In this document: positions 1-8,607 of the stretch, piece by piece
Numbering within the stretch: the first letter of the stretch is position 1
Layout: each line of letters opens with the position of its first letter
The notes under the pieces: model-generated
Databases searched by the model: none
Seen by the model: the letters and a program-made list of their open reading frames with translations, nothing else
What the model was told of the DNA's origin: nothing
Position numbers and translations under genes: made by a program
DNA from: Avibacterium paragallinarum
Lineage (GTDB): Bacteria > Pseudomonadota > Gammaproteobacteria > Enterobacterales > Pasteurellaceae
NCBI RefSeq assembly: GCF_900450705.1
Contig: NZ_UGHK01000002.1
Coordinates: 372,001 to 436,000 of the forward strand
Direction: 5' to 3'
Length of the DNA: 64,000 nucleotides

Positions 1-147
1 GCCTAAAAAATCTTCTAATAATTTAATTTGATGACTCACTGCCGCTTGAGTAACAAAAAGTTCATCCGCTGCTTTAGTAAAACTTAAATGACGTGCCGCA
101 CATTCAAACGCTTTCAGTGAATTCAAGGGAGGCAAACGTTTATACAT
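1..147 (-). CDS. gcvA: Glycine cleavage system LysR-type regulator GcvA (N-terminal 49 residues only)
   Basis: The reverse strand reads MYKRLPPLNSLKAFECAARH from position 147 and runs off the window start. This is the winged-helix DNA-binding end of a LysR regulator and matches GcvA closely (RLPPLN, AARHLSFTKAA, VTQAAVSHQIK with the recognition helix). GcvA activates the glycine cleavage operon and the GcvB small RNA. The divergent GcvB gene immediately upstream, the same arrangement as in enterobacteria, supports the name. Only the first 49 codons are visible, so the effector domain cannot be checked. Confidence 0.88.
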   Translation of the reverse strand, partial: MYKRLPPLNSLKAFECAARHLSFTKAADELFVTQAAVSHQIKLLEDFLG

Positions 148-236
148 AAAATCTTCTCAAATGAAAAATAATCAGTTATACTAAACAACTGATTTATCTA
201 TTAGTTTTTTTTATACAAGGGATAAAAAAATATCCA

Positions 237-266
237 TTGTCCTCAAACACACATCTCAACTACAAT
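237..266 (+). promoter_or_regulatory. Promoter of GcvB
   Basis: A -35 box TTGTCC (237-242) and a -10 box TACAAT (261-266) are separated by 18 bases and place transcription start near 273, just before the conserved GcvB RNA. The region between gcvA and GcvB is AT-rich and short, so GcvA could control both directions from here; that is inference from the known family arrangement. Confidence 0.55.
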
Positions 267-272
267 ATCCCC

Positions 273-445
273 ATACTTAATGGTTGGTAATTCCTTATTG
301 GTTAAGAGTTTCGACTTAAGTATGATGTTGTGTTTGCATAGTTCGGGAAACCGAACAGAGTAACTCATTAGTTACTCATTTCACTTCCTGTATATATTTT
401 AGACCTTTTTTGGTTAAGCACCGCTTCCTTAAGCGGTGTTTTTTT
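273..445 (+). ncRNA. gcvB: GcvB small regulatory RNA
   Basis: This is an Hfq-dependent small RNA that represses amino-acid and peptide transport and biosynthesis genes through a G/U-rich seed. The seed region is visible at 321-340 (TATGATGTTGTGTTTGCATA), nearly the enterobacterial R1 sequence. A second conserved stretch, TTTCACTTCCTGTA, lies at 379-392, and a strong rho-independent terminator ends it. Position divergent from gcvA agrees. The 5' end is inferred from the promoter; the 3' end is the T-run. ilvE, 190 bases downstream, is a branched-chain amino-acid gene and could itself be a target. Confidence 0.9.
419..445 (+). terminator. Rho-independent terminator of GcvB
   Basis: Perfect 8-bp stem CACCGCTT/AAGCGGTG with a 4-base loop (CCTT), followed by a seven-T run at 439-445. 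Confidence 0.92.
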
Positions 446-634
446 ATGCCTGAGATCCTACCACAATTTCATTTTTTCCCGAAATAAATTTCCACACTCG
501 CCATAAAGAATGCACAAAATTTTTCCTAATCAAAATAAATTCAAAAATAACCGCACTTTTATTATTGCAAGTTTTTAAGAATGGTGTAGATTAAAACTAC
601 TCTATGACAAAAAAATAATGGTTAAGGAAAAACG

Positions 635-1657
635 ATGACAATTAAAAATCTCGACTGGCAAAATCTTGGCTTTGGTTATATCAGAACAGATTATCGCTAT
701 ATTGCTTATTGGAAAAATGGAGAATGGTCAAAAGGTGAACTGACCGAAGATAATGTACTACATATTAGTGAAGCTTCTAGTTCATTACATTATGGACAGC
801 AATGTTTTGAAGGCTTAAAAGCCTATCGTTGCAAAGATGGTTCGATTAATCTCTTTCGCCCAGAACAAAATGCGCTGCGTTTGCAAAAAAGTTGCCAACG
901 TTTATTAATGCCTGAGATCCCAACAGAAATGTTTGTGGAAGCCTGTAAACAAGTGGTTAAAGCCAACCAAGATTGGCTTGCTCCTTATGGCACAGGTGCA
1001 ACGCTTTATTTACGCCCATTTGTGATCGGCGTAGGCGATAATTTAGGCTTAAGCCCCGCAAAAGAATACATTTTCTCTATTTTTTGTAGCCCAGTGGGGG
1101 CATATTTTAAAGGTGGAATGAAGCCTACCAATTTTATTGTTTCAAGCTATGATCGTGCTGCACCACAAGGCACTGGAGCGGCTAAAGTAGGTGGAAACTA
1201 CGCCGCAAGCCTTTATCCAGGTAAACTTGCCAAAGAACGCCATTTCAGTGATTGCATTTATCTTGACCCGACTACACATACAAAAATAGAGGAAGTGGGG
1301 GCTGCAAACTTTTTTGGTATCACAAAAGACAATAAATTCATTACGCCACTCTCTCCTTCAATCTTGCCAAGTATTACCAAATATTCCTTGCTATATCTTG
1401 CCAAAGAGCGATTAGGATTAGAAGCCATTGAAGGCGATATTTATATTAATCAGTTAGATCAATTTAAAGAAGCTGGTGCTTGTGGCACAGCCGCCGTAAT
1501 CACCCCTATTGGCGGTATTCAATATGGTGATAAATTCCACGTTTTCTATTCGGAAACTGAAGTTGGTGAAATCACACAAAAACTGTATAACGAACTTACA
1601 AGCATTCAATTTGGTGATATTGACGCACCTGATAATTGGATTGTAAAAGTTGAATAA
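635..1657 (+). CDS. ilvE: Branched-chain amino acid aminotransferase
   Basis: A PLP enzyme of fold type IV that interconverts valine, leucine and isoleucine with their 2-oxo acids using glutamate/2-oxoglutarate. The 340-residue length and the order of motifs fit the IlvE family: [13 protein letters not shown] near residue 53, the Schiff-base region GGNYAASL (the lysine in [11 protein letters not shown] near 186), then the cofactor-binding [10 protein letters not shown] and [13 protein letters not shown]. The start ATG has an AAGGAAAA ribosome site 8 bases upstream. It stands alone on its strand after GcvB and has no ilv neighbours here. Confidence 0.93.
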   Translation: MTIKNLDWQNLGFGYIRTDYRYIAYWKNGEWSKGELTEDNVLHISEASSSLHYGQQCFEGLKAYRCKDGSINLFRPEQNALRLQKSCQRLLMPEIPTEMFVEACKQVVKANQDWLAPYGTGATLYLRPFVIGVGDNLGLSPAKEYIFSIFCSPVGAYFKGGMKPTNFIVSSYDRAAPQGTGAAKVGGNYAASLYPGKLAKERHFSDCIYLDPTTHTKIEEVGAANFFGITKDNKFITPLSPSILPSITKYSLLYLAKERLGLEAIEGDIYINQLDQFKEAGACGTAAVITPIGGIQYGDKFHVFYSETEVGEITQKLYNELTSIQFGDIDAPDNWIVKVE

Positions 1658-2058
1658 GGCTTAACCAGCCCTTATCAATACTAATATTTTTTTGTGCTGT
1701 CTAGAATATAAATCTTCAGTATCAACATACAAAGGGTATTGTAAAATACCCTTTGCAAAGTTCGATGTACGCATCTATGACTCTATTCTCATATCTTCAA
1801 TTTTAGCATTTAATTTTTCCTCAAATTAAAATAACAGTAATCATATTTCATCAATATCTCTTAAAAAACATCCTTATTGATGGATATCAAAAAAATAAGA
1901 TATAAATTACAAATCTACGTTTTTTTAGTTGTTTTTACCCCCCCCCCCCGAGTATATTTAATATACAACAGGCAATTTTTAATTGATGATGATATTAGAG
2001 ATATGCCACAAATTAACGTAAACCGAATTATCCACTGCTTAAAATGAGGAGAATCATT
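1658..2058 (+). other. AT-rich 400-bp intergenic region with a stem-loop and a poly-C tract
   Basis: No gene is seen. It holds an 11-bp stem-loop (1730-1755, CAAAGGGTATT/AATACCCTTTG, without a T-run) and a run of 12 C residues at 1938-1949. The C run lies about 110 bases upstream of the autotransporter start codon. Confidence 0.6.
1938..1949 (+). repeat. Poly-C tract of 12 residues
   Basis: Twelve consecutive C residues in otherwise AT-rich DNA. Tracts of this length slip during replication, and in several mucosal pathogens similar tracts in promoters vary adhesin expression. Here it precedes an adhesin gene that is itself broken. Confidence 0.75.
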
Positions 2059-2742
2059 ATGTTAATCAAAGTGAAAAAATACCTGCTTTATTTTTAACCC
2101 TATTTACATTGTTAATTTCTTATAACACCTTAGCTAAGGGAGAAAGTAACGGTAACGAGGTACTACCTGCTGATGAGTGTGCCCCTTGTGAAAGGCTGGA
2201 TCTTATTGATGCCATACTTGGTGTTGATACGTGGACAGCAGTAACAAATGAGGATTACGACGAGCGATCAGACTTTTACAATAATGTGGTTTCAAATTAT
2301 ATACCTAATGGTAAGGATAATACCCCTGAGGTTGTTGCTGAAATGAAAAACTATATAAAAAATAACACAATAATTGGGAAATTAGAAACCGCCATAGATA
2401 CACACGATGCTCGTATTACACAACTTGAAAACAGAACACTAATCCCAAATTTGAATACACAAATTACGCAATTACAACGTGATATAAAATTGTTAGATAA
2501 TCGCTTAGCTAGTGGCATTGCTGCTAGCAATGCAATGGCAGGCTTAGTTTCTGCGACTAAAGACGGAAAAAGTATGATTGCTGTTGGGCGTAGGAACTTA
2601 TCGTGATCGTAGTGCTGTCGCTATCGGCGTATCAAGATTAAGTGACAATGGACATTGGAAAGCAAAATTTAGCCTTGCCACTGGAATGAATGGTAGCAAC
2701 AAAGATCTTAGTACATCAACTTCTATTGGGTAGCAATTCTAG
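2059..2742 (+). pseudogene. Decayed short trimeric autotransporter (YadA-like anchor protein)
   Basis: In its repaired form this is an exported protein with a signal peptide (MLIKVKK then IPALFLTLFTLL), a short coiled-coil stalk (TQITQLQRDIKLLDNRL) and a C-terminal YadA-type membrane anchor (ASNAMAGLVSATKDGKSMIAVG, then TYRDRSAVAIGVS). Three lesions break it. One A is missing from the A-run at 2074-2079 in the signal peptide. An extra G near 2586-2588 shifts the anchor frame so that translation stops at 2604-2606. A TAG at 2731-2733 replaces the expected Trp codon just before the terminal Gln-Phe. The stalk is very short for an adhesin. Ribosome site AGGAG at 2047-2051. Confidence 0.8.
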
Positions 2743-2972
2743 TTTATAGAATAAGTGCTTGCCCATAAAACACTAATAACAGAAAACAAAGATGAGGGAC
2801 AAGAATGGGAAGACGTGCCGTAAAACGTGAGGAAAAATGATGTTCTAACAATACCGCTCGAGGTTGTAAATATTATGCTTAAGCAAGATTGCTTGATTGT
2901 TTTTAACATTAAATGCAATTATGATGAGTTGCGAGGGGTAAAATAGTCTAAAACCTTGATATTTCAGGCATT

Positions 2973-3004
2973 AAAAAAGCCTTTCGAGTGCTTGCGAAAG
3001 GCTT
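2973..3004 (-). terminator. Terminator after tRNA-Leu
   Basis: Ten-bp perfect stem AAGCCTTTCG/CGAAAGGCTT (2978-3004). On the reverse strand it is followed by a T-run, ending the tRNA-Leu and possibly secG transcript. Confidence 0.85.
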
Positions 3005-3016
3005 AGTTAGGCTAGT

Positions 3017-3102
3017 TGGTGCTCTGAGCGAGACTTGAACTCGCACGTCCTATGGACACTACCCCCTCAAGATAGCGTGTCTACCAATTCCACCATCAGA
3101 GC
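3017..3102 (-). tRNA. tRNA-Leu (anticodon GAG)
   Basis: The reverse strand folds as a class II tRNA: acceptor GCTCTGA paired with its complement, D-arm GGTGGAATTGGTAGAC, anticodon loop TTGAGGG giving anticodon GAG, a long variable arm, T-loop GTTCAAGTC, and an encoded CCA end at 3017-3019. It lies just downstream of secG on the same strand, the secG-leuU order known from E. coli. Confidence 0.95.
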
Positions 3103-3121
3103 TAAATTCTGTGAGATGATT

Positions 3122-3460
3122 TTATTGCGGAATATCCGAATTTTGTTTGCTTTCTACTTTTACAGGTTGCTGTTGTCCAATTTTCTCTGCAACTTGTGAA
3201 AGGTTATCAAATTTACTTCCTGTTACATTATTGTGATGGCTATTAATATTTGCAATAGCGAGATTGATGATAAAGAAAATAGCTGCCAAAATTGCGGTTG
3301 TTCTTGTTAAGAAATTACCTGCACCGCTTGAACCAAAAACAGTTCCCGATGCACCACCGAAAGAAGCACCTGCATTCGCACCTTTGCCTTGCTGAATTAG
3401 CACAAAACCAATAAGAGCAATAGAAACAAGTAAATAAATAACTAACAGTGCTTGATACAT
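3122..3460 (-). CDS. secG: Preprotein translocase subunit SecG
   Basis: A small inner-membrane subunit that assists SecYEG-mediated protein export. The 112-residue sequence has the family features: a first hydrophobic helix (LLVIYLLVSIALIGFVLIQQ), the Gly/Ala/Ser-rich loop GASFGGASGTVFGSSGAGNF, a second helix (AAIFFIINLAIA), and a short polar tail. It is followed by tRNA-Leu. An IS110 element lies about 150 bases upstream of its start, so its native promoter may be altered. Confidence 0.95.
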   Translation of the reverse strand: MYQALLVIYLLVSIALIGFVLIQQGKGANAGASFGGASGTVFGSSGAGNFLTRTTAILAAIFFIINLAIANINSHHNNVTGSKFDNLSQVAEKIGQQQPVKVESKQNSDIPQ

Positions 3461-3633
3461 TATTTTTCTCTTCGCCAGTGGATACCAAAAATTAACGAGC
3501 GAATACTAACGAATATAATTTTATGATGCAAGGGATTTTCTTCCAAAATAAGTTTGATTGCCGCAATTATAATCAAACCGCTGGCGTTGTAGCAACTGTA
3601 TTCAGCTAAAAAGCAAAAATACAAATTCGTTAA

Positions 3634-4581
3634 TTAAAGTGCGTGAGCGTCCCATTGCGAGTCATCGCGGACAATCGCATTTAAAATGGTGAGAAGCTTA
3701 CGCATACAGGCGTTAATCGCCACTTTGAACGCCTTACCATTAGCACGTAAGCGTTCGTAAAATTGTTTGAGTTTAGGCTCAAAACGTACACAAACAAATG
3801 TTGCCATATACAGTGCATTTCGTACGGCTTTGCGACCACCTGAACAGCGGCTTTTCCATTTGGTGTTGCCACTTTCTTTAGGATGGGGTGCAACACCAAC
3901 AAGTGAAGCGATTTGTTTATGTGTGTATTGACCTAACTCAGGCAACATTGACATCAAAACGGCTATTGTTTGTGTACCCAACCCTTTGATGTCTTTAAAC
4001 TTTTTTATTGTATCGTCAAAATGTTTGAGATGCTGTTCGATTTCCCTATCCAGCTCATCAATACGCAGGCTGAGATAGTCGATATGCTGTTCAACACTGA
4101 ATACTTGTGTGGAATGAACTTGTTCAAGGCGGTTTTTCTCCGCAAAACGCATTTCAACAAGCTGATTACGGCGTGAAACAAGGGCTTCAAGCTGTTCCTG
4201 CTCGGGAGTGGGTGGTATGTAAAGCTGCTGTGCTACATTATCACGCATTGCGAGCATTTGGGCGTAAAAAGCCAACATTTTGGCATCTTTATTGTCGGTT
4301 TTTGCTAGTGATTGCGACATCGCAAACTGATTGGTTTGTCGCGGGTTAGCAATCACCACACGAAAGCCTGTGCGGTGGAGTGCTTTAGCTAATGGAAGTT
4401 CAAGCCCACCGGTGCTTTCAAGGACAATTAAGTCCACACTGAAACGACGTAAATACTCAATGGTATGTGCAATCCCTTTCGGGTTGTTGGTTTCGGTTTT
4501 TGTTCGTTTTTGGGTAGAAAGCCCAATGACGAAATGACGTTTAGCAACATCAATACCACAATAAGTTTGTTCATTCATCAT
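3634..4581 (-). CDS. IS110-family transposase
   Basis: A DEDD-type recombinase of about 315 residues. The N-terminal RuvC-like domain carries the acidic residues in YCGIDVAK, LESTGGLE and KTDNKDAK. The C-terminal Transposase_20 region contains IKGLGTQTIAVLM, SLVGVAPHPKESG and the conserved serine region GGRKAVRNALYMA. The start chosen is the ATG at 4581, preceded by AAGGCAGG; an earlier in-frame ATG at 4596 has no ribosome site. The frame is intact, so the element may still be active. IS110 recombinases are guided by a bridge RNA from the element's own non-coding end. Confidence 0.9.
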   Translation of the reverse strand: MMNEQTYCGIDVAKRHFVIGLSTQKRTKTETNNPKGIAHTIEYLRRFSVDLIVLESTGGLELPLAKALHRTGFRVVIANPRQTNQFAMSQSLAKTDNKDAKMLAFYAQMLAMRDNVAQQLYIPPTPEQEQLEALVSRRNQLVEMRFAEKNRLEQVHSTQVFSVEQHIDYLSLRIDELDREIEQHLKHFDDTIKKFKDIKGLGTQTIAVLMSMLPELGQYTHKQIASLVGVAPHPKESGNTKWKSRCSGGRKAVRNALYMATFVCVRFEPKLKQFYERLRANGKAFKVAINACMRKLLTILNAIVRDDSQWDAHAL

Positions 4582-4599
4582 TAACCTGCCTTGCATTCG

Positions 4600-4712
4600 G
4601 GTTTAAGTCTGGCAACTGTTCGGTTTTTTGGTGAAATGTTATCTGCTCTCATTGCTACAACTCGGTTTGTTGCCTGGGGCGGACGCGAGATGCAGATAAC
4701 GGGGTTTTGTTG
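4600..4712 (-). ncRNA. Candidate bridge RNA of the IS110 element
   Basis: Upstream of the transposase on the same strand, a non-coding stretch has a 9-bp closing stem (GTTATCTGC/GCAGATAAC, 4637-4645 with 4692-4700) enclosing an inner hairpin (GCAAC/GTTGT). IS110-group elements encode the target- and donor-binding bridge RNA in this position. No covariance test was possible, so this is structure by eye plus family knowledge. Confidence 0.45.
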
Positions 4713-4730
4713 CTATTTTATATTAATTTT

Positions 4731-5449
4731 GGGGCTGTCCTAGATAACTAGACTAAACTCCCTTTAACCAATTGTTTTAAAATAGAAATTTGACTTTTTA
4801 TGTTGCTGTAATTAAAACGCCATTCACATTCCTTTAAATAAAGCTCAAAATGTGCTTTTGGGATACCATTAAATTTGCGTAAATGGCGTTTTGCTTGGCT
4901 TCAAAAATTCTCAATTCCGTTAATGTGGTTATGATTTTCAGCAAAATGTGTGCTGTGATTGATACGAAAATGACTAAATTCACTCACATCAAGCACGTCA
5001 TAACTACGATAATTATCGGTGTAAACAATACTATCAGGCTTTACCTGCTCCCGAATAATGGGTAACAAGGTGGCAGATTGCGTATTTGGAACCGCAACGG
5101 TATAAACCTTGCCATTGCACTTGAGAAGCCCGAATACCGCAATTTTCCCTGCCGCACCACGACCACGTTTGCCTTTGCGAGCACCGCCAAAATAACTTTC
5201 ATCGGCTTCAATTTCACCTTCAAACATCTCTAAGTGAAGGCTGTTTTGATAGATGAGTTGGCGTAAACGATGAAAGTAATATGCGGCAGTCGTTTTGTTT
5301 ACATTGACTAACTCTGCTGCTGTCCTTGCAGTAACACCTGCAACAAATAGCTCAATGAGTTTATTTTGTTTGTGCTGACTTAGACGACTTTTTCTCATTG
5401 GTTCATTCTAACCTAAATAGATTTTTTAGTTGTTATCTAGGACAGCCCC
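4731..5449 (-). mobile_element. IS1016-like (IS1595 family) element, copy 1
   Basis: A 719-bp element with 18-bp perfect inverted ends GGGGCTGTCCTAGATAAC. It is the same length as copy 2 at 51053-51771 and almost identical to it. Flanks are TTAATTTT on the left and TTAATTTA on the right, a 7/8 match to the 8-bp duplication expected for IS1595. It has landed directly against the topB stop codon. Confidence 0.9.
4748..5398 (-). pseudogene. IS1016-like transposase, disrupted by a nonsense codon
   Basis: The frame begins MRKSRLSQHKQNKLIELFV and matches the intact 216-residue transposase of copy 2, with the DDE-type ISXO2-like domain (EADESYFGG, VYTDNYRSYD, HNHINGIENF). Here the Trp codon TGG after GIENF is TGA (4901-4903), a single C-to-T change on the + strand, removing the last 51 residues. 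One other difference from copy 2 (4852) is silent. The truncated protein should be inactive, though the ends could be mobilised by copy 2. Confidence 0.92.
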
Positions 5450-7387
5450 TTAATTTAATATACAAGGTGCATTTTTCACTTTTTTAGCCTGTGTTTTATG
5501 TTTAAAGCGGGTTTGTTGTTGCGTGTTAATTTGGCTTAACTGACGCAAAGCTGCGTCATTTTGATAAGCAAGTAAAGGCGATAATGACTGCACAAGATCT
5601 TGTATAAATAGTTGATAACTAAGTTTTTTTTGGCTAATTGCGTTAAGCTGAGCCTCCCAATGTGCGGTCATATCTGGCAGCGTGGCAACATCTGGCAAGG
5701 CTTGAATTAAAATCCGCCCCGCTTCTGTGCTATGAATATGTCGCCCTTTTTTATGCAAAAAACCACGCTTAAACAATAATTCAATAATCCCTGCCCTTGT
5801 GGCTTCTGTGCCTAATCCGTCGGTTTCGCGTAAGATTTTTTTCAAGTTTTTATCCTGAACAAAACGGGCAATACCTGTCATTGCGGAAAGTAATGTCGCA
5901 TCGCTAAAGGGTTTCGGCGGTTGCGTTTTCTTACTTAAAATTTCCCCTTTTTCACAAAAAAGTTCTTGCCCTTTTTTCACTTCGGGCAGTAATGGCTCGG
6001 CGTTATTTTGTTCCTCATTTTCTTTGCCCCATAGCTCTTTCCAGCCCGCAAATTGTAAATTACTGGCTTGAGCGATAAATTTTCCACCTGCAATAATGAG
6101 GGTAATTTTGCAGCGGCGAAATTCTGCGTCAGCACAAAATTGAGCCAAATATTGACGAGCAATAAGCTGATAGACATTTCGCTCTGTCGCCGTCAGATTA
6201 ACGGGCTTATTTTTCGCTGTGGGGATAATAGCGTGGTGAGCTTCCACTTTTTTATCATTCCAACAACGATTCCGCTGTTCTGGATTGACGATGCTAGGCA
6301 GTGACTGATAATCGGAGGCGTGAACGGAAATGGCATTCATCACTTTATGGCGATCCGCAAAATGCTCTTCGGGCAAATAACGGCAATCAGAGCGGGGATA
6401 GGTAATCAAACGGTGCGTTTCATACAGCCGTTGGCAAGTATCTAACACCTCTTGAGCGGAAAGCCCGTAGCGTTTCGCCGCATCAATTTGCAAGGCAGAA
6501 AGGGAATAAGGCAGCGGAGCGGTTTCCTTTTCTCGCTTGTCCTGATAATCCGTGACAGTGGCAGGCTGTCCCGTGATGCGTTTGACTACATTTTCCGCTA
6601 ATGCACGAGAAAGCACGCGACCGTCGTCATCTTGGTAGTCTTCACAGGCTTTGCTGGGCTGCCAAAGTGCGGTGAATTTTTGCGGCGTTTTTTCCAGCGT
6701 TAGCACAAAGGCTTGTACTTCAAAATAGTCTTTCGGTTGGAAGTGTTCAATTTCCAAATCACGACGAACGATTAGCCCTAACACGGGCGTTTGTACTCGC
6801 CCAACGGATAACACGCCACGATAGCCCGCTCGTTGCCCGCGAAGGGTGTAGGCTCGCGTCATATTAATGCCGTAAAGCCAATCGGCTCTGGCTCGTGCCA
6901 ACGCTGAGGTGGCTAGAGGAATAAAATGTTGATTAGATTGTAATTTTTTTACTGCTTTTTGCACCGCACTTGGGTTTAAATCGCTGATTAAACAACGCTG
7001 GATTTGTGCTTTCTTTTCAGCGGAAAGGTTGGCATAGCTGAACACTTCATCAACCAATAATTGCCCCTCGCGATCGGGGTCGCCTGCATTGACGAGTTCA
7101 TCGGCTTGATGAATGAGTTTAACCACTACATCTAATTGTTTTTTCACCGCTTTTCGCGGGATTAATTGCCATTTCATCGGCACAATGGGAAGGTGTTCTA
7201 ACCGCCATTGTTTAAATCGCGGATCATAAGCGTCAGGCTCGGCTTGCTCCAAAAGATGCCCAACGCACCAAGTTACGCAATCTTGCTCGCCACAACGAAT
7301 AAACCCATCGCCACGCTGATGAGGTTTGGGCAACACATCAGCAATCGCACGGGCAAGGCTTGGTTTCTCAGCTACAAATAATCGCAT
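5450..7387 (-). CDS. topB: DNA topoisomerase III
   Basis: A type IA topoisomerase that decatenates DNA. The start is the ATG at 7387 giving [19 protein letters not shown], identical in register to E. coli TopB; 12 further in-frame codons upstream are not conserved. The Toprim acidic cluster ([13 protein letters not shown], near residue 105) and the active-site tyrosine in [12 protein letters not shown] are present. So are the gate motifs [17 protein letters not shown] and [22 protein letters not shown]. The length of about 645 residues is normal. IS1016 copy 1 abuts the stop codon, so the last residues or the downstream terminator may have been changed. Confidence 0.95.
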   Translation of the reverse strand: MRLFVAEKPSLARAIADVLPKPHQRGDGFIRCGEQDCVTWCVGHLLEQAEPDAYDPRFKQWRLEHLPIVPMKWQLIPRKAVKKQLDVVVKLIHQADELVNAGDPDREGQLLVDEVFSYANLSAEKKAQIQRCLISDLNPSAVQKAVKKLQSNQHFIPLATSALARARADWLYGINMTRAYTLRGQRAGYRGVLSVGRVQTPVLGLIVRRDLEIEHFQPKDYFEVQAFVLTLEKTPQKFTALWQPSKACEDYQDDDGRVLSRALAENVVKRITGQPATVTDYQDKREKETAPLPYSLSALQIDAAKRYGLSAQEVLDTCQRLYETHRLITYPRSDCRYLPEEHFADRHKVMNAISVHASDYQSLPSIVNPEQRNRCWNDKKVEAHHAIIPTAKNKPVNLTATERNVYQLIARQYLAQFCADAEFRRCKITLIIAGGKFIAQASNLQFAGWKELWGKENEEQNNAEPLLPEVKKGQELFCEKGEILSKKTQPPKPFSDATLLSAMTGIARFVQDKNLKKILRETDGLGTEATRAGIIELLFKRGFLHKKGRHIHSTEAGRILIQALPDVATLPDMTAHWEAQLNAISQKKLSYQLFIQDLVQSLSPLLAYQNDAALRQLSQINTQQQTRFKHKTQAKKVKNAPCILN

Positions 7388-7501
7388 AGGGACAACATCA
7401 ATCGACTTAACAAAGTTCGCCATTCTAGCATAAATTTCATAGTTCCCAATTTATTAATTTTTGGTTAGAATGTAGCGATTTTTAACACTGAGGATAAAAT
7501 T

Positions 7502-7831
7502 ATGTTTGGAAAAGGTGGCTTAGGCAATTTAATGAAGCAAGCCCAGCAAATGCAAGATCGTATGCAAAAAATGCAAGAAGAAATCGCACAGTTAGAAGTT
7601 ACGGGCGAATCTGGGGCGGGATTGGTGAAAATCACCATTAATGGGGTGCATAATTGCCGCCGTGTTGAGATTGATCCCTCTCTGATGGAAGACGATAAAG
7701 AAATGCTCGAGGATCTTATCGCTGCCGCATTTAATGATGCTGTGCGTCGTGCGGAAGAATTGCAAAAAGAAAAAATGGCGTCCGTTACGGCTGGAATGTC
7801 ATTACCGCCTGGCTTTAAAATGCCATTCTAA
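7502..7831 (+). CDS. ybaB: YbaB/EbfC nucleoid-associated protein
   Basis: A small dimeric DNA-binding protein of 109 residues in the YbaB family. It has an N-terminal helix rich in Gln/Met ([20 protein letters not shown]), the central strand region [16 protein letters not shown], and the tail [11 protein letters not shown]. It precedes recR as in most gammaproteobacteria, where the pair is often linked with dnaX. A hairpin built from inverted uptake signals separates the two genes here. Confidence 0.95.
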   Translation: MFGKGGLGNLMKQAQQMQDRMQKMQEEIAQLEVTGESGAGLVKITINGVHNCRRVEIDPSLMEDDKEMLEDLIAAAFNDAVRRAEELQKEKMASVTAGMSLPPGFKMPF

Positions 7832-7847
7832 AAAATCATCATTTATT

Positions 7848-7898
7848 CACACCGCACTTTTATTCACACCATTCAGAAAAAAGTGCGGTGTGTTTTTT
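7848..7898 (+). terminator. Terminator formed by inverted uptake-signal repeats
   Basis: Stem CACACCGCACTTTT/AAAAGTGCGGTGTG, each arm containing a DNA uptake signal, followed by a six-T run (7893-7898). It lies between ybaB and recR and shows that the longer recR frame opening at 7883 begins inside a hairpin. Confidence 0.8.
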
Positions 7899-7918
7899 CT
7901 TCGTTTTTTGGGGATACA

Positions 7919-8524
7919 ATGCAAACCAGTCCATTATTAGAAACGCTGATTGACACATTACGCTGTTTACCTGGTGTGGGGCCGAAATCCGCCCAGCGAA
8001 TGGCTTATCATTTATTGCAACGCGATCGTAGCGGTGGAATGGATCTCGCCCGTGCCTTAACCGCCGCGATGTCGCAAATTGGACATTGCGAACAATGTCG
8101 CACCTTCACCGAAGAAGCGGTCTGCACCATTTGTGAAAATCCACGCCGTCAAAATTCGGGCTTACTCTGTGTGGTGGAACAACCCTCCGATATTCAAGCC
8201 ATTGAACAAACAGGGCAATTTTCAGGGCGTTATTTTGTGCTGATGGGGCATTTATCCCCATTAGATGGAATTGGACCAAAAGAGATTGGACTGGATTTAC
8301 TCAATCGCCGCTTAGAAAATGAAGCTTTTACCGAAGTTATTTTAGCCACCAACCCGACCATCGAGGGCGAAGCCACTGCCAATTATATTGCCGAGCTTTG
8401 TATGCAACGAGGAATCAAAGTAACGCGTATCGCCCACGGCATTCCCGTCGGCGGCGAACTGGAAATGGTGGATAGCAATACCCTAGGGCATTCTTTTTCG
8501 GGACGGAGAGAGATTCAATATTAA
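7919..8524 (+). CDS. recR: Recombination mediator protein RecR
   Basis: Part of the RecFOR pathway that loads RecA onto gapped DNA. The ATG at 7919 gives [20 protein letters not shown], the same start as E. coli RecR and the usual 201 residues. Visible are the helix-hairpin-helix [13 protein letters not shown], the four-cysteine zinc finger CEQC...CTIC, and the Toprim domain ([33 protein letters not shown]). It follows ybaB. Confidence 0.96.
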   Translation: MQTSPLLETLIDTLRCLPGVGPKSAQRMAYHLLQRDRSGGMDLARALTAAMSQIGHCEQCRTFTEEAVCTICENPRRQNSGLLCVVEQPSDIQAIEQTGQFSGRYFVLMGHLSPLDGIGPKEIGLDLLNRRLENEAFTEVILATNPTIEGEATANYIAELCMQRGIKVTRIAHGIPVGGELEMVDSNTLGHSFSGRREIQY

Positions 8525-8568
8525 AATGACTCAGAAATTAATTTTTTTGGAATCATAATTTTATAAAC

Positions 8569-8598
8569 GCTTATTTTCAACAATCGCTGAAAATAAGC
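8569..8598. terminator. Hairpin between the convergent recR and metC genes
   Basis: Eleven-bp perfect stem GCTTATTTTCA/TGAAAATAAGC with an 8-base loop. Its position between convergent genes suggests a bidirectional terminator, though neither side has a strong T-run. Confidence 0.6.
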
Positions 8599-8607
8599 AT
8601 TAATGAG

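Larger units (their letters stand above)
3600..4725 (-). mobile_element. IS110-family insertion sequence (ends approximate)
   Basis: The element consists of one transposase gene plus about 130 bases of non-coding DNA upstream of it on the coding strand. IS110 elements usually lack clear inverted repeats and target duplications, so the ends given are guesses: the secG upstream region on one side and the IS1016 copy starting at 4731 on the other. A comparison with an empty site would fix them. Confidence 0.5.

Noticed and set aside
1730-1755. Stem-loop after ilvE
   Set aside because: An 11-bp stem but no T-run on either strand, so I do not call it a terminator; noted only within the intergenic entry.
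2785-2840. Short frame GRRAVKREEK after the autotransporter relic
   Set aside because: Only about 11 codons, no conservation known, probably chance.
3970-4537. Forward-strand open frames within the IS110 transposase
   Set aside because: Overlapping shadows without ribosome sites.
7883-7918. Upstream ATG extending RecR by 12 codons
   Set aside because: It starts inside the uptake-signal terminator; the ATG at 7919 matches the conserved RecR start.
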